The translations under genes and the position numbers were made by a program. This document shows positions 45,000 through 54,031 of a stretch of 64,000 nucleotides of DNA, piece by piece. A model generated the notes under the pieces. It worked only from the letters and a program-made list of their open reading frames with translations. It did not search any database and had not been told where the DNA came from. Position 1 is the stretch's first letter; the number at the start of each line of letters is the position of its first letter. Origin of the DNA: Verrucomicrobiota bacterium (GTDB lineage: Bacteria; Verrucomicrobiota; Verrucomicrobiia; Opitutales; Opitutaceae); the NCBI GenBank assembly GCA_023428905.1, contig JAEYWP010000004.1, positions 576,204 through 640,203 on the forward strand, in the 5' to 3' direction.

Positions 45000-45566
45000 T
45001 CAGCCGACGATGGAAGGATCCGCGTCGATCAGATCGCAAAAATGGTGGACGAGGAAAAGATGCGCTTCCTGTGCGGTGCGGCCGGAGTCGCCTGGAACGA
45101 TCAGGTCGACAGTGGCCAGGCCCTTTGCTTTGCCACCCGCTCGGCCGAGCATGGAGATCGTTTTGAGGTTCATCTCCCGCGCCTTGGCGAGGGCCGCCAG
45201 AATGTTGGGGGAGTTGCCGCTCGAGGTGATGCCAATGACCACGTCGCCGGGCTGCGCCAGGCCTTCGACCTGTCGCGCGAACGCGAACTCAAATCCGTAG
45301 TCGTTGCCGATGCAGGTCAGCAGGGAGCCGTCCGCCGTGAGCGAGACCGCGGGCAGCGAGCGTCGATTCTTGAAATAGCGCCCGACCAGTTCGGTGGTGA
45401 AATGTTGGGCTTCCGCCGCGCTGCCCCCATTGCCGCAGACCAGCAGTTTATTGCCCGAGCGCAGGCAGTTGAGAATCAGGTCGGCGGCGCGATCGATTTC
45501 GGTGCGGATCTGTTTGAGCGACTCAAACGTCTGCACGGTCGCGGCGATGGAAGCGTCGAGGGACAT
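45000..45566 (-). CDS. gmhA: Phosphoheptose isomerase (sedoheptulose-7-phosphate isomerase)
   Basis: 188 residues of the SIS sugar-isomerase family. GmhA markers: CGNGGSAAEAQHFTTELVGRY, SLTADGSLLTCIGNDYGFE and ITSSGNSPNI. It makes D-glycero-D-manno-heptose 7-phosphate, the first step to the heptose of LPS inner core. No other heptose gene is next to it. Its start is divergent from the desulfurase gene. Confidence 0.95.
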   Translation of the reverse strand: MSLDASIAATVQTFESLKQIRTEIDRAADLILNCLRSGNKLLVCGNGGSAAEAQHFTTELVGRYFKNRRSLPAVSLTADGSLLTCIGNDYGFEFAFARQVEGLAQPGDVVIGITSSGNSPNILAALAKAREMNLKTISMLGRAGGKAKGLATVDLIVPGDSGRTAQEAHLFLVHHFCDLIDADPSIVG

Positions 45567-45657
45567 GGTGTTGGGAGGTCACCCAAGCCTGCCCCGGAGG
45601 AAGAGGGACACAACATGTCTTTGCGTGGGGTGCCGGGTTGCGTCACGTTTTTCGCCG

Positions 45658-46806
45658 ATGCCGTATTTTGATCATAACGCCACCACCCCGCTGTCACCCG
45701 TGGCCCGGGAGACCTGGCTGCGCGCGTGCGATGAACACTGGCACAATCCGTCGAGCCTTTACCGGGACGCCGCCAAGGCGCGCATTCGTCTCGACGGCGC
45801 GCGCGAGCAGCTGGCGGAATTTCTGGGCATCGATGCCGCGCGGGTTGTGTTCACGTCCGGCGCGACCGAGGCCGCACACGCCATTCTCCATTACCTCGCG
45901 CGACGGTTCCCCACCGACCCGGTGCTGCTCAACCCCACTGAACACCCGGCGATGCTGGCCGCCGCCGAACGAAGTTTTACGGGGCGCGTGCGTACGTTGG
46001 ACGTGACGCCCGACGGGGTCATCAGGCCTGAGGCCTTGCAGTCAGCGCTCGCCCTCGGGCGCCCCGCCGCTGTGGTGGTGATGGCGGCAAACAACGAGAC
46101 GGGGGTCCTCCAACCGTGGGCGGACCTGCAGGCGTCCTGCCGCGAGGCGGGTGTCCCGCTGGTCTGTGACGCCTCCCAGTGGTTCGGCAAACTGGCCGCG
46201 TCCGGCTTGGGCAAGGTCGATGCTGTGATTGGGTCGGCGCACAAGTTCGGCGGGCCGAAGGGGGTGGGTTTTCTCACCTTGCCTGCGGACGCAGACGGCT
46301 TCACCGCACAGCCGGGTGGAGGGCAGGAGAACGGCCACCGCGGCGGAACCGAAAATCTGCCTGGCATTTGGGCCATGGTTGCGGCTCTTGCGACCGCTGA
46401 ACAAAAGCAGGTCTTCCTGGAGTCGGAGCGGCTTTTTCATCGCCAGGCGTTCGAGCAGGCATTGCTCGCGCGCCTGCCGGGCGGACGGGTTGTTGCCAGC
46501 GCGGCCGAACGGCTCTGGAACACGGTGGCGTGGCTCGCGCCGGCGGGCGAGAACCACCGCTGGGTGACCAAGCTCGACAAGCTCGGCTTTCAGGTGTCCA
46601 CGGGTTCGGCCTGCGCCTCGGGGAAAGAAGGGCCTTCTCATGTCTTGGGCGCGATGGGTTATTCCGCCGCGGAGGCCAAACGGGTGCTCCGCTTCAGCGC
46701 GAATTGGGACACCACCCCGGAGACATGGGCGGCACTGCTCGACGCCCTCGCCTCGGTCGCCCCGGCCTTTGAAAACACAGCTACCGGCGTGGTGACCGTG
46801 CCATGA
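45658..46806 (+). CDS. Cysteine desulfurase (NifS/IscS family)
   Basis: 382 residues from ATG 45658 (MPYFDHNATT); the open frame covers 88 extra codons across the gmhA start that are not protein-like. PLP lysine is Lys196 in SAHKFGGPKG; the catalytic cysteine is Cys319 in STGSACASGKEGPSH, on a NifS/IscS-type loop. It frees sulfur from cysteine for iron-sulfur clusters or thio-modified tRNA. It overlaps recF by four bases. Confidence 0.95.
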   Translation: MPYFDHNATTPLSPVARETWLRACDEHWHNPSSLYRDAAKARIRLDGAREQLAEFLGIDAARVVFTSGATEAAHAILHYLARRFPTDPVLLNPTEHPAMLAAAERSFTGRVRTLDVTPDGVIRPEALQSALALGRPAAVVVMAANNETGVLQPWADLQASCREAGVPLVCDASQWFGKLAASGLGKVDAVIGSAHKFGGPKGVGFLTLPADADGFTAQPGGGQENGHRGGTENLPGIWAMVAALATAEQKQVFLESERLFHRQAFEQALLARLPGGRVVASAAERLWNTVAWLAPAGENHRWVTKLDKLGFQVSTGSACASGKEGPSHVLGAMGYSAAEAKRVLRFSANWDTTPETWAALLDALASVAPAFENTATGVVTVP

Positions 46807-47897
46807 GACTGCGCCGCGTCACGCTCCAGCATTTCCGCAACATCGCCTTTGCCGACCTCACCCTCTCCGGGCAGCAGCAGTTCCTCGTCGGCCCCAATGC
46901 GCAGGGGAAGACCAACCTGCTCGAGGCGATCGGGTTTATCACCGCCCTGCGCTCCTTCCGTGCGTCCGACAACAAGCTCCTGATCGCCCAGGGCCAGCCC
47001 GAGGCGGCCATCGCCTGCGAGCTGGAACACGAGCGTTTTGGTGACACCAAGGTGCTGATCCGCCTTCGCGTTTCAGGTAAGGATGTGACCTGTGACGGCG
47101 AACGCCTCACCCGGGTGGGCGATTACCTCGGCCGCTTTCCCACCGTCGTTTTTTCCTCCCAGGACCAGCAGCTGGTCCGGAGCGCCCCCGCCGGCCGACG
47201 GCGCTGGGCGGACCTGACCTTGGCGGCGATGGACCCCGCCTACCTCCAGGCCTTGCAACACTACCACCGCGCGCTGGCCGAACGGAATGCGTTGCTGAAG
47301 CGTGGTGCGACTCCGCGCGAGATTGAAGCGTTTGAACAACCGCTGGCCGCCGCCGCTTCGATCCTCGTCTCCAAGCGCATCGAGGGCGCCTCCTGCCTCG
47401 CGACGTATTTGGGGGAGGCCTACCGCCGCATCACGGATGGTCGCGAGGCAGCCACGCTTCGTTACGAGGCGGATGCTTCGCTGACCGGCGCCGCGGACTG
47501 GGCGGAACGGTTTGCCCGCAGTCGCACACGGGACCTGGCTCTGCGCAGCACGTCCGTCGGCCCCCAGCGGGATGATTACGGGCTTTATCTGGACGGCAGG
47601 TTGGCCCGCGATTTTGGGTCCGAAGGACAACAGCGCAGCCTGGTATTGTCGCTGCGCCTCGCCCAGCTGGCCTATTTTCGTGAGCGCTCCGGCGTCCAGC
47701 CGCTGCTGCTGGCCGATGATGTCCTGGGCGAACTCGACCGTCAGCGTCGCGAGCGTTTCTGGTCCAGCCTGGGGGATAACCGACAGGTGATCGCCACCGG
47801 TACCGCGCTGCCCGACGCCGACCTGGGTCAATGGCAGGTGTTTGGAGTTGAGGCAGGGCGCTTTATCCCGTCCCAGGCGCTACCGGAGATCGGCTGA
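46803..47897 (+). CDS. recF: DNA replication/repair protein RecF
   Basis: 364 residues. Walker A GPNAQGKTNLLEA sits near residue 31, the ABC-type signature around DFGSEGQQRSLVLSLRLAQ, and Walker B LLLADDVLGELD follows. It loads RecA at single-strand gaps. In many bacteria recF lies beside dnaA-dnaN; here it is between a cysteine desulfurase (4-base overlap) and a TSUP transporter (1-base overlap). It is complete and of normal length. Confidence 0.96.
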   Translation: MRLRRVTLQHFRNIAFADLTLSGQQQFLVGPNAQGKTNLLEAIGFITALRSFRASDNKLLIAQGQPEAAIACELEHERFGDTKVLIRLRVSGKDVTCDGERLTRVGDYLGRFPTVVFSSQDQQLVRSAPAGRRRWADLTLAAMDPAYLQALQHYHRALAERNALLKRGATPREIEAFEQPLAAAASILVSKRIEGASCLATYLGEAYRRITDGREAATLRYEADASLTGAADWAERFARSRTRDLALRSTSVGPQRDDYGLYLDGRLARDFGSEGQQRSLVLSLRLAQLAYFRERSGVQPLLLADDVLGELDRQRRERFWSSLGDNRQVIATGTALPDADLGQWQVFGVEAGRFIPSQALPEIG

Positions 47898-48673
47898 TGA
47901 ACCTGGAAACCTGGCAATGGGCGCTCGCCCTTCTGGGAGCCCTGCTGGTCGGCGTATCGAAAACCGGCATCGCGGGCATCGGGATGCTGTTTGTCCTGCT
48001 CTTCGCCTACCTGCTGCCAAGCACGCGGCAATCCACCGGCATCGTGCTGCCCCTGCTCATCGTGGGTGACGTTGTCGCGGTCGTTTCCTACCGGCGGCAT
48101 ATGTTGTGGGGTCACATCGTGCGCCTCTTTCCCTGGACCGCCATCGGGGTGATGATCGGCTGGTTCACGCTCGGCCGAATCGACGATCGCATGGCGCGTG
48201 TGCTGATTGGCTCGATTGTCCTCGCCATGGTGCTGCTTCACGTGATGCGTCGCCGCCACGCGCTGCGGCGGGAGGCAGAGGCCATGCAAGCAGGCACGCC
48301 GGTGTCCCAGGCGGCCGAGCATGGGCGGGGGTTTGCGGTGATGATCGGAGTGTTGGCGGGCTTTACCACCATGGTGGCCAACGCTGCCGGCCCGCTCATG
48401 GCGATCTACCTCCTTGCAATGCGTCTCCCGAAGATGGAATTCGTCGGCACGGGCGCCGTGTTCTTCATGCTGCTGAACCTTTTCAAGGTCCCGTTCATGG
48501 TCGGGCTCGACCTCATCACCTGGGAATCGCTGCGTTTTAACCTGCTCCTCGCACCGGCGGTTCTGGCCGGGGCGGTGCTCGGTCGATGGCTCCTCACCCG
48601 GATCGACCAGAAACTTTTTGAGACGCTCGCTCTGGTGTTGAGCGCGGTGGCGGGCCTCAAACTCTTGTTTTGA
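47897..48673 (+). CDS. TSUP transporter (TauE/SafE sulfite exporter family)
   Basis: 258 residues with about eight membrane segments. The repeat motifs VGVSKTGIAGIGMLF near the N-terminus and VLAGFTTMVANAAGPLMAIYLL near the middle are those of TauE/SafE. Family members move sulfite, sulfoacetate or other organosulfur anions. It shares one base with the recF stop, so the unit desulfurase-recF-TSUP is likely one operon. Confidence 0.9.
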   Translation: MNLETWQWALALLGALLVGVSKTGIAGIGMLFVLLFAYLLPSTRQSTGIVLPLLIVGDVVAVVSYRRHMLWGHIVRLFPWTAIGVMIGWFTLGRIDDRMARVLIGSIVLAMVLLHVMRRRHALRREAEAMQAGTPVSQAAEHGRGFAVMIGVLAGFTTMVANAAGPLMAIYLLAMRLPKMEFVGTGAVFFMLLNLFKVPFMVGLDLITWESLRFNLLLAPAVLAGAVLGRWLLTRIDQKLFETLALVLSAVAGLKLLF

Positions 48674-48707
48674 TCACGGCGCAAAAAGGTCGATAACTGG
48701 ACTCACG

Positions 48708-49412
48708 ATGCCGCGCGCGACCGTCCGACAACTCTGGGCCGCCAAGCTGGCCGGCGCGCTGCCGCAGCCGGGGAGCCCCGCACGGACACCGGCTCCCGGG
48801 GCACCGGTCAACCAGGTTGCGCTGCTGGCGAGCAGCGGCGCCGCGGCGGGCCGTGGCCTTTCGCGCTCCGGTTCTGCGCTTGCGGGGCGACTCATCGAAA
48901 ACGCGGCGAGACATACTGCGGTGCGCGTGCCCTTCGAGGGGGTGGTCCTTGGCGTAGATCCGAGCTTGCGGGGCACCGGTCTCGCCTTGATCGAGTTCTC
49001 CGCCGGTGGACGCCGCGTTCTGCTGCGCTGCCGCACCGTCTCTGTCCCTGCGCGGGAGCCCATGCCCGCGGCGTTGGCCCAGATCCACCGCGCGGTGACC
49101 TCCTTCCTCGACGACTTCGAGGTGCGGCATGTCGCACTCGAGCAAACGATCTTCGTCCAGAACTTCCAGACGGCGCAGATCCTGGGCGCGGCGCGCGGCG
49201 CTGCCATTGCCGCCGCGGCCCTGCGGGAGAAGCCGGTTTACGAATATCCCCCGCTGCGGGTGAAACAGGCGGTGGTGGGGGTGGGCCGTGCGAGCAAGGA
49301 CCAGATGGCCCGCACCGTCATGGGCATCCTCGGCCATGGGCGGCCCCTCGCTTCCGACGAAGCCGACGCCGCCGGCGTCGCGTTGTGCCACGCCTTCACC
49401 TGGCGCGGGTGA
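48708..49412 (+). CDS. ruvC: Crossover junction endodeoxyribonuclease RuvC with N-terminal extension
   Basis: 234 residues. The RuvC core begins near residue 79: GVDPSLRGTG (Asp84), ALEQTIF (Glu145), KQAVVGVGRASKDQM, and ASDEADAAGVALCH (Asp217, Asp220). All four catalytic acids of the Holliday-junction resolvase are present. The first 75 residues are Ala/Pro/Ser-rich and absent from typical RuvC. Several in-frame GTG codons lie just before the core, so the extension could be an artefact of start choice. No ruvA or ruvB is adjacent. Confidence 0.88.
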   Translation: MPRATVRQLWAAKLAGALPQPGSPARTPAPGAPVNQVALLASSGAAAGRGLSRSGSALAGRLIENAARHTAVRVPFEGVVLGVDPSLRGTGLALIEFSAGGRRVLLRCRTVSVPAREPMPAALAQIHRAVTSFLDDFEVRHVALEQTIFVQNFQTAQILGAARGAAIAAAALREKPVYEYPPLRVKQAVVGVGRASKDQMARTVMGILGHGRPLASDEADAAGVALCHAFTWRG

Positions 49413-49527
49413 GGCCCGCCCGCCGCGGAAGGGCCGGGCCGGTGGGTTTGTAATCAGAATTCAACTACCAGGGTCCGAGGGATGCGCCATTGCGTTCCCG
49501 GCAATGTTCGTCTGAACTCTGCGCACG

Positions 49528-51234
49528 ATGAACACCGCCCGCGGTTTTTTCGTCTTCCGGCCGAAGTTGGTGGAGGCGTTGCGCGACTATTCGCGGGAGC
49601 GGTTTCTCCGCGACACGATGGCCGGCCTGACCGTGGGGGTGGTTGCGCTTTCCCTCTGCATTGGGCTTGGGATCGCGTCCGGCGTGACACCGGCCTCGGG
49701 CCTTTACGCGGGAATTATTGGAGGCTTTGTCGTTTCGGCGCTGGGAGGCTCGCGCGTGCAGATCGGCGGGCCGGCAGGGGCCTTCGTCGGGCTGGTGGCG
49801 CTGACCGTGATCCAGGTCGGTTTTGAGAACCTGCTCGTCTGTACGATGATGGCCGGCGTGTTTATGTTCATCATGGGCGCGGCGCGGATGGGTGCCCTGA
49901 TCCGGTTCGTGCCCCAACCGGTGACGGTCGGTTTCACCTGCGGTATCGCCATCACAATCCTCACCACGCAAATCCGCCCTTTCCTCGGCCTAACCCTCGG
50001 CGAGGAGCCCGCGGAGTTCCTGCCCCGGCTGCTGGCGCTGGGTCGGGTGCTGCCCACGATCCACTGGCCCACCGTGGCCCTCGGGGTGGGTGCACTGGTG
50101 GTCGCGGGCTGGTGGCCGGCACGATGGAGTCGGCGCGTGCCCGGCTCGATTGTCGCGGTGGTGGCGAGCACCGCCGTGGTTTATCTGGTGCAGCGGATCA
50201 CCGGAACGGCTTCGCCCCTGACCGAGACCATCGGATCCCGCTACGGCGGCATCCCCCAGGGGCTGCCGGCCCTCGCTTTGCCCGCGTTCGATTGGCAACG
50301 CCTCAATGAGCTCCTGCGCCCCGCGCTCACGATCGCCCTTCTCGGTTCGATCGAGTCGCTATTGTCGGCGGTGGTGGCGGATGGACTGATCGACGACCGC
50401 CACGACTCGAACCAGGAGCTGATGGCCCAGGGCGCGGCCAATGTCATCACCCCGCTCTTCGGCGGCGTGCCGGTGACGGGGGTGATCGCGCGCACCGCCA
50501 CCAACATTCGCAACGGTGCGGTCACGCCGGTCGCAGGCATGGTGCACAGCGCGTTTCTTTTGCTCGTCCTCCTCGTGGCCGCGCCGCTCGCGTCGGGCAT
50601 TCCCCTGGTCACCCTGTCCGCCGTCCTGATCGTGGTGGCGCTCCGCATGGGGGAGTGGGACGAGTTTCTCCTCTTGTCGCGCCGTCCAAAAAGCGACGGA
50701 CTGGTCTTCCTGACCACCTTCGGGCTGACGGTGTGCTTTGATCTCACCATCGCGGTGGAAGTGGGAATGCTGCTCGCGGCCTTTCTCTTCATCAAGCGTG
50801 TGACGGACACCACCCAGGTGCAGGCGATGGCGGGGGATGAAAACGTGGCGCCGCACGAGCAGCTCACCGACCTGCCGAAGGGGGTCGTGGTTTACCGCGT
50901 GTTTGGCGCCCTCCTCTTTGGCGCGGCGGACAAGCTCGAAACCGTTCTTCGTCGGGCCCGTGTGGATACACGGGTGGTGGTGCTGCAGATGGCCAACGTC
51001 ACCGCGATGGATGCGACCGCCCTGGACCGGCTCGAAACCCTCTACGAGAAATTGCACCGGCATGGGCGGCACCTGATCCTCTGTGGGCCCCACACCCAGC
51101 CCTTTTTCGCGATGGATCGGGCGGGTTTCCTCGATCGGGTGGGGGCTGAGAACCTGGTCGCTGATCTCCCGGCCGCGCTCGAGCGAGCCCGCGTTCTGCT
51201 CGCTGGCGAAACCCCGTCGGTCGGCCGGTCCTAA
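49528..51234 (+). CDS. SulP family anion transporter with C-terminal STAS domain
   Basis: 568 residues. About eleven to twelve membrane segments start after LRDTMAGLTVGVVALSL and include PASGLYAGIIGGFVVSALGGS and QIGGPAGAF. A STAS domain (about 440-550, FRVFGALLFGAADKLE and VTAMDATALDRLE) completes the SulP architecture. Members carry sulfate, bicarbonate or dicarboxylates. Its stop overlaps that of the convergent kinase (TAA and TAG sharing two bases). Confidence 0.95.
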   Translation: MNTARGFFVFRPKLVEALRDYSRERFLRDTMAGLTVGVVALSLCIGLGIASGVTPASGLYAGIIGGFVVSALGGSRVQIGGPAGAFVGLVALTVIQVGFENLLVCTMMAGVFMFIMGAARMGALIRFVPQPVTVGFTCGIAITILTTQIRPFLGLTLGEEPAEFLPRLLALGRVLPTIHWPTVALGVGALVVAGWWPARWSRRVPGSIVAVVASTAVVYLVQRITGTASPLTETIGSRYGGIPQGLPALALPAFDWQRLNELLRPALTIALLGSIESLLSAVVADGLIDDRHDSNQELMAQGAANVITPLFGGVPVTGVIARTATNIRNGAVTPVAGMVHSAFLLLVLLVAAPLASGIPLVTLSAVLIVVALRMGEWDEFLLLSRRPKSDGLVFLTTFGLTVCFDLTIAVEVGMLLAAFLFIKRVTDTTQVQAMAGDENVAPHEQLTDLPKGVVVYRVFGALLFGAADKLETVLRRARVDTRVVVLQMANVTAMDATALDRLETLYEKLHRHGRHLILCGPHTQPFFAMDRAGFLDRVGAENLVADLPAALERARVLLAGETPSVGRS

Positions 51235-53888
51235 CCGACCACCGACTTGAGGGCCTTGCCCAGGTCACCGACGCGGAAAGGTTTCGTGAGGTAGCCGCAA
51301 AACCCCATCTCGAGGTAATGGCGGATCATGTCCTCGCTGTCGTATCCACTGCACACGATCGCGCGCACATCGGCATCGAGGGCGCGCAGCTGGTGAAAGG
51401 TCTCCTCGCCCCCCGCGCCGCCGACCACGGTCAAGTCGAGGATCACCGCGTCATAGGGCCGCCCCACATTCAGGTAGCGTCGGTAGAGGGCGATCGCCTC
51501 CTCGCCGTTGCGCACGATGTCGTACTTGTAATCCAGGCTGGCGAGCATCCCGTCGGCCAGGCGGCAGATGTCGGGATCGTCGTCCATCAGCAGGACACGT
51601 CCGGTTCCAAAGCGCAGGGACGGCGCCCGGCGCGTCTCCGCCACCTCTGACCGGGCCGCGCCCGCCGGCAGATAAACATGGAAGGTGGTGCCGTCCCCGA
51701 CAATGGACGACACGGCGACCTCGCCCCCGAACTTGCGAGCCAGGCTCCGCACCATCGAGAGTCCCAGGCCGGTGCCGTGTTTTTTGGTGGTGAAGAACGG
51801 CTCGAAAATGCGTTCCAGGTTTTCCGGCGCGATGCCGCAACCATTGTCGCGCACATCGATCCGCACGTAGTTGCCCGCCGGGAGGCGCTCGATCTCGTCG
51901 TCCCCGAGCGCCACGTTTTCGCCGGCGAGGATGAGTTTGCCCCCGCGGGCCGGGATCGCCTGCAGGGCGTTGATGATGAGATTCTGGAAGACCTGAAGGA
52001 TCTGCGCCCGGTCGGCGGAGAAGGCCGAGACTGAATCAGGAATCTCGATACGGATATCCGCCGCCGTCCCGGCGCGTGAAAGGCGCACCGCGTCTCGGAT
52101 GACCTCGGCGGCGGCCAGGGTTTGGATCGCCTCGGACTTGCCGCCCTTGGCGATGGCGAGGAGCTGCTTGGTCAGCGCCTTGGCCGCCATGCAGGCGCGC
52201 TCGGCGTCCGCCAGGTAGTTGTAGTCCTTGTTGTCCTTGGCCTGGGAAATGCCGCCCAGGATGGTGGTGAGAAGATTGTTGAAATCGTGGGAGATGCCGC
52301 CCGCCACCACGCCGAGCGTCTCAAACCGGTTGATCCGGAGCAGTTCCTCGGGCGTGAGGTTCATTTCTTCCGGATCGCGGAAGACCACGATGATGGCGCG
52401 AGCGGCCCCTTCGGCGGACTCGACGCGCCGCGCCGACCAGACGATGGGCCGCGGCGTCTCCTCGCCCCAGACCAGCAGGGCATTGTCGCCATTCAGGCGG
52501 CCCTCCTCGCAGGCCGCCAGGATGGTCTCAAAGGTCGCGCGGCAGGGAGTGCCGGAGCTGGCGTCGACGAGGCGGAAGACCTGCTCGACCGAAAGCCCGC
52601 AGGCGCTGGCGTTTTCGTAACCGGTGAGGCGCGCGGCCCGTTCGTTGATGTAGAAGACCTCTCCGCGGCCATCTGCGATCACCACTGCCTCGCTGAGTGT
52701 GCCGAGGACGGGATCGACCAGGCTCGCGGGGAAGGGCGTCGCGGCGAGTTCGACCAAACCGTGCGGCAGGGGGCAGCAGAAGCCGACCACGCGCGTGAGA
52801 TCGCCCTTGCGGGAGAGCTGCCGGTGGGCGCCGAAGATCACGTCCACGTCGGCACCGTTGACTCGGCGAAGCCGCAGGGCCTGCAGAAAGGTCGGCCGGC
52901 CGACGTTGGGCTCGACAAAGAAGGCCTGCGCGCCGCGCAGGGCGAGCTCGGGGGGCAGGGCCTCCACAAAGGCGCTGAGGGCAGCGGCTCCGCTGGTGGC
53001 ATCCGTGCCGGTCAACCCGGACCAACTGCCCGAGAGCCAGAACTCCTGGGCGGGAAAATTGAAATCAAAAAGAGCGAGTTCTCCCTCAAGGGACAGCCGC
53101 TGGACCCGCTCATCGTTGAGCAGGCTCTGTTCCTCGGCGTCCTTGCGTTCGCTGATGTCGATCTGCAGACCGGTCACTCGCTCGAGATCGCCATAAGGCC
53201 CGTACACCTGGGTGCCCAGGCAGTGGACCCACACGTGATGACCCCGGCGGTGGAGCATGCGGACCTCGACCGAAAAACTCTTGATGCCGCGCAATTGTTT
53301 TCGACTCGCATGGTCGGGGGCGGCCGCCGAGTCCTCCGGATGAAGGAGGCGAAGCCAGGAGTCGTAGGTGTTGGCCAGGTCGGTCTCGGTGTAACCCAGC
53401 ATCCGTTTCCAGGCCGGGGAATAATAGACCTGCTCCGCCTTGAAATTGAGATCGAAGAAACCGACTGCGCCGCGGTCGGCCAGCAGGGCCAGGCCGGTGT
53501 CCACCAGGACCGGTGGGTTCGGAGAGGAGATGGGCTCCGCCATCTGCACCCACGCGAAATACATGTCCGACTCTCCATGGGCCTCTTCCAGGCGGAATTG
53601 GACGGACGCCGTGGTGCCCTCTGGCAGCAGGGCGTCACAGGTGGTCGTTGCATTGAGCGCGGAGCGGGTGAGCGCTGCCCAGTCGTCGACCCCGGGAGCC
53701 GGCGTGGCGGCGTGCAGCAGTGACGAGAGGGAGCGACCTGAAAGTTCACCGGCGGCGGCCAGCCAAAACCGCTCCGCTGAACTATTGGCGCTGCGGACAA
53801 TGCCCGCTCCGTCGACCCGCAGCATGGCCGGGGAGGCGAGTCGGGGGCGGGAGGCGGTGGCGGCAGGAGTGGCCGTGAGTGGAGTCAC
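51231..53888 (-). CDS. Hybrid sensor histidine kinase with multiple PAS domains and a receiver
   Basis: 885 residues, soluble (no membrane helix seen). PAS domains lie at about 20-115, 135-250 (GAVGFFDLNFK, ISERKDAEE), possibly 260-370, and 390-505 (EAVVIADGRGEVFYINERAARLTGYE). HisKA follows with phospho-His534 (GGISHDFNNLLTTILGG), HATPase_c with NGCGIAPENLERIFEPFFTT and GTGLGLSMV, and a C-terminal receiver (about 770-885) with LLMDDDPDI, VILDL and the YLTKPF lysine. It is a cytoplasmic sensor for phosphorelay; ligand and target are unknown. Confidence 0.93.
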   Translation of the reverse strand: MTPLTATPAATASRPRLASPAMLRVDGAGIVRSANSSAERFWLAAAGELSGRSLSSLLHAATPAPGVDDWAALTRSALNATTTCDALLPEGTTASVQFRLEEAHGESDMYFAWVQMAEPISSPNPPVLVDTGLALLADRGAVGFFDLNFKAEQVYYSPAWKRMLGYTETDLANTYDSWLRLLHPEDSAAAPDHASRKQLRGIKSFSVEVRMLHRRGHHVWVHCLGTQVYGPYGDLERVTGLQIDISERKDAEEQSLLNDERVQRLSLEGELALFDFNFPAQEFWLSGSWSGLTGTDATSGAAALSAFVEALPPELALRGAQAFFVEPNVGRPTFLQALRLRRVNGADVDVIFGAHRQLSRKGDLTRVVGFCCPLPHGLVELAATPFPASLVDPVLGTLSEAVVIADGRGEVFYINERAARLTGYENASACGLSVEQVFRLVDASSGTPCRATFETILAACEEGRLNGDNALLVWGEETPRPIVWSARRVESAEGAARAIIVVFRDPEEMNLTPEELLRINRFETLGVVAGGISHDFNNLLTTILGGISQAKDNKDYNYLADAERACMAAKALTKQLLAIAKGGKSEAIQTLAAAEVIRDAVRLSRAGTAADIRIEIPDSVSAFSADRAQILQVFQNLIINALQAIPARGGKLILAGENVALGDDEIERLPAGNYVRIDVRDNGCGIAPENLERIFEPFFTTKKHGTGLGLSMVRSLARKFGGEVAVSSIVGDGTTFHVYLPAGAARSEVAETRRAPSLRFGTGRVLLMDDDPDICRLADGMLASLDYKYDIVRNGEEAIALYRRYLNVGRPYDAVILDLTVVGGAGGEETFHQLRALDADVRAIVCSGYDSEDMIRHYLEMGFCGYLTKPFRVGDLGKALKSVVG

Positions 53889-54031
53889 GTGGCGTCAATG
53901 CAGTGGAGCGCGGAACGCGCGACGACCATATCGACCGGACGAGCGCCCGGGGGCCATCCCAAAAGCGCTGAAGGCGCCGCGGCCCAGGATGACGGATAAC
54001 ATTTGGGGTTCGGCGTAGCCGGGAAGGTCGT

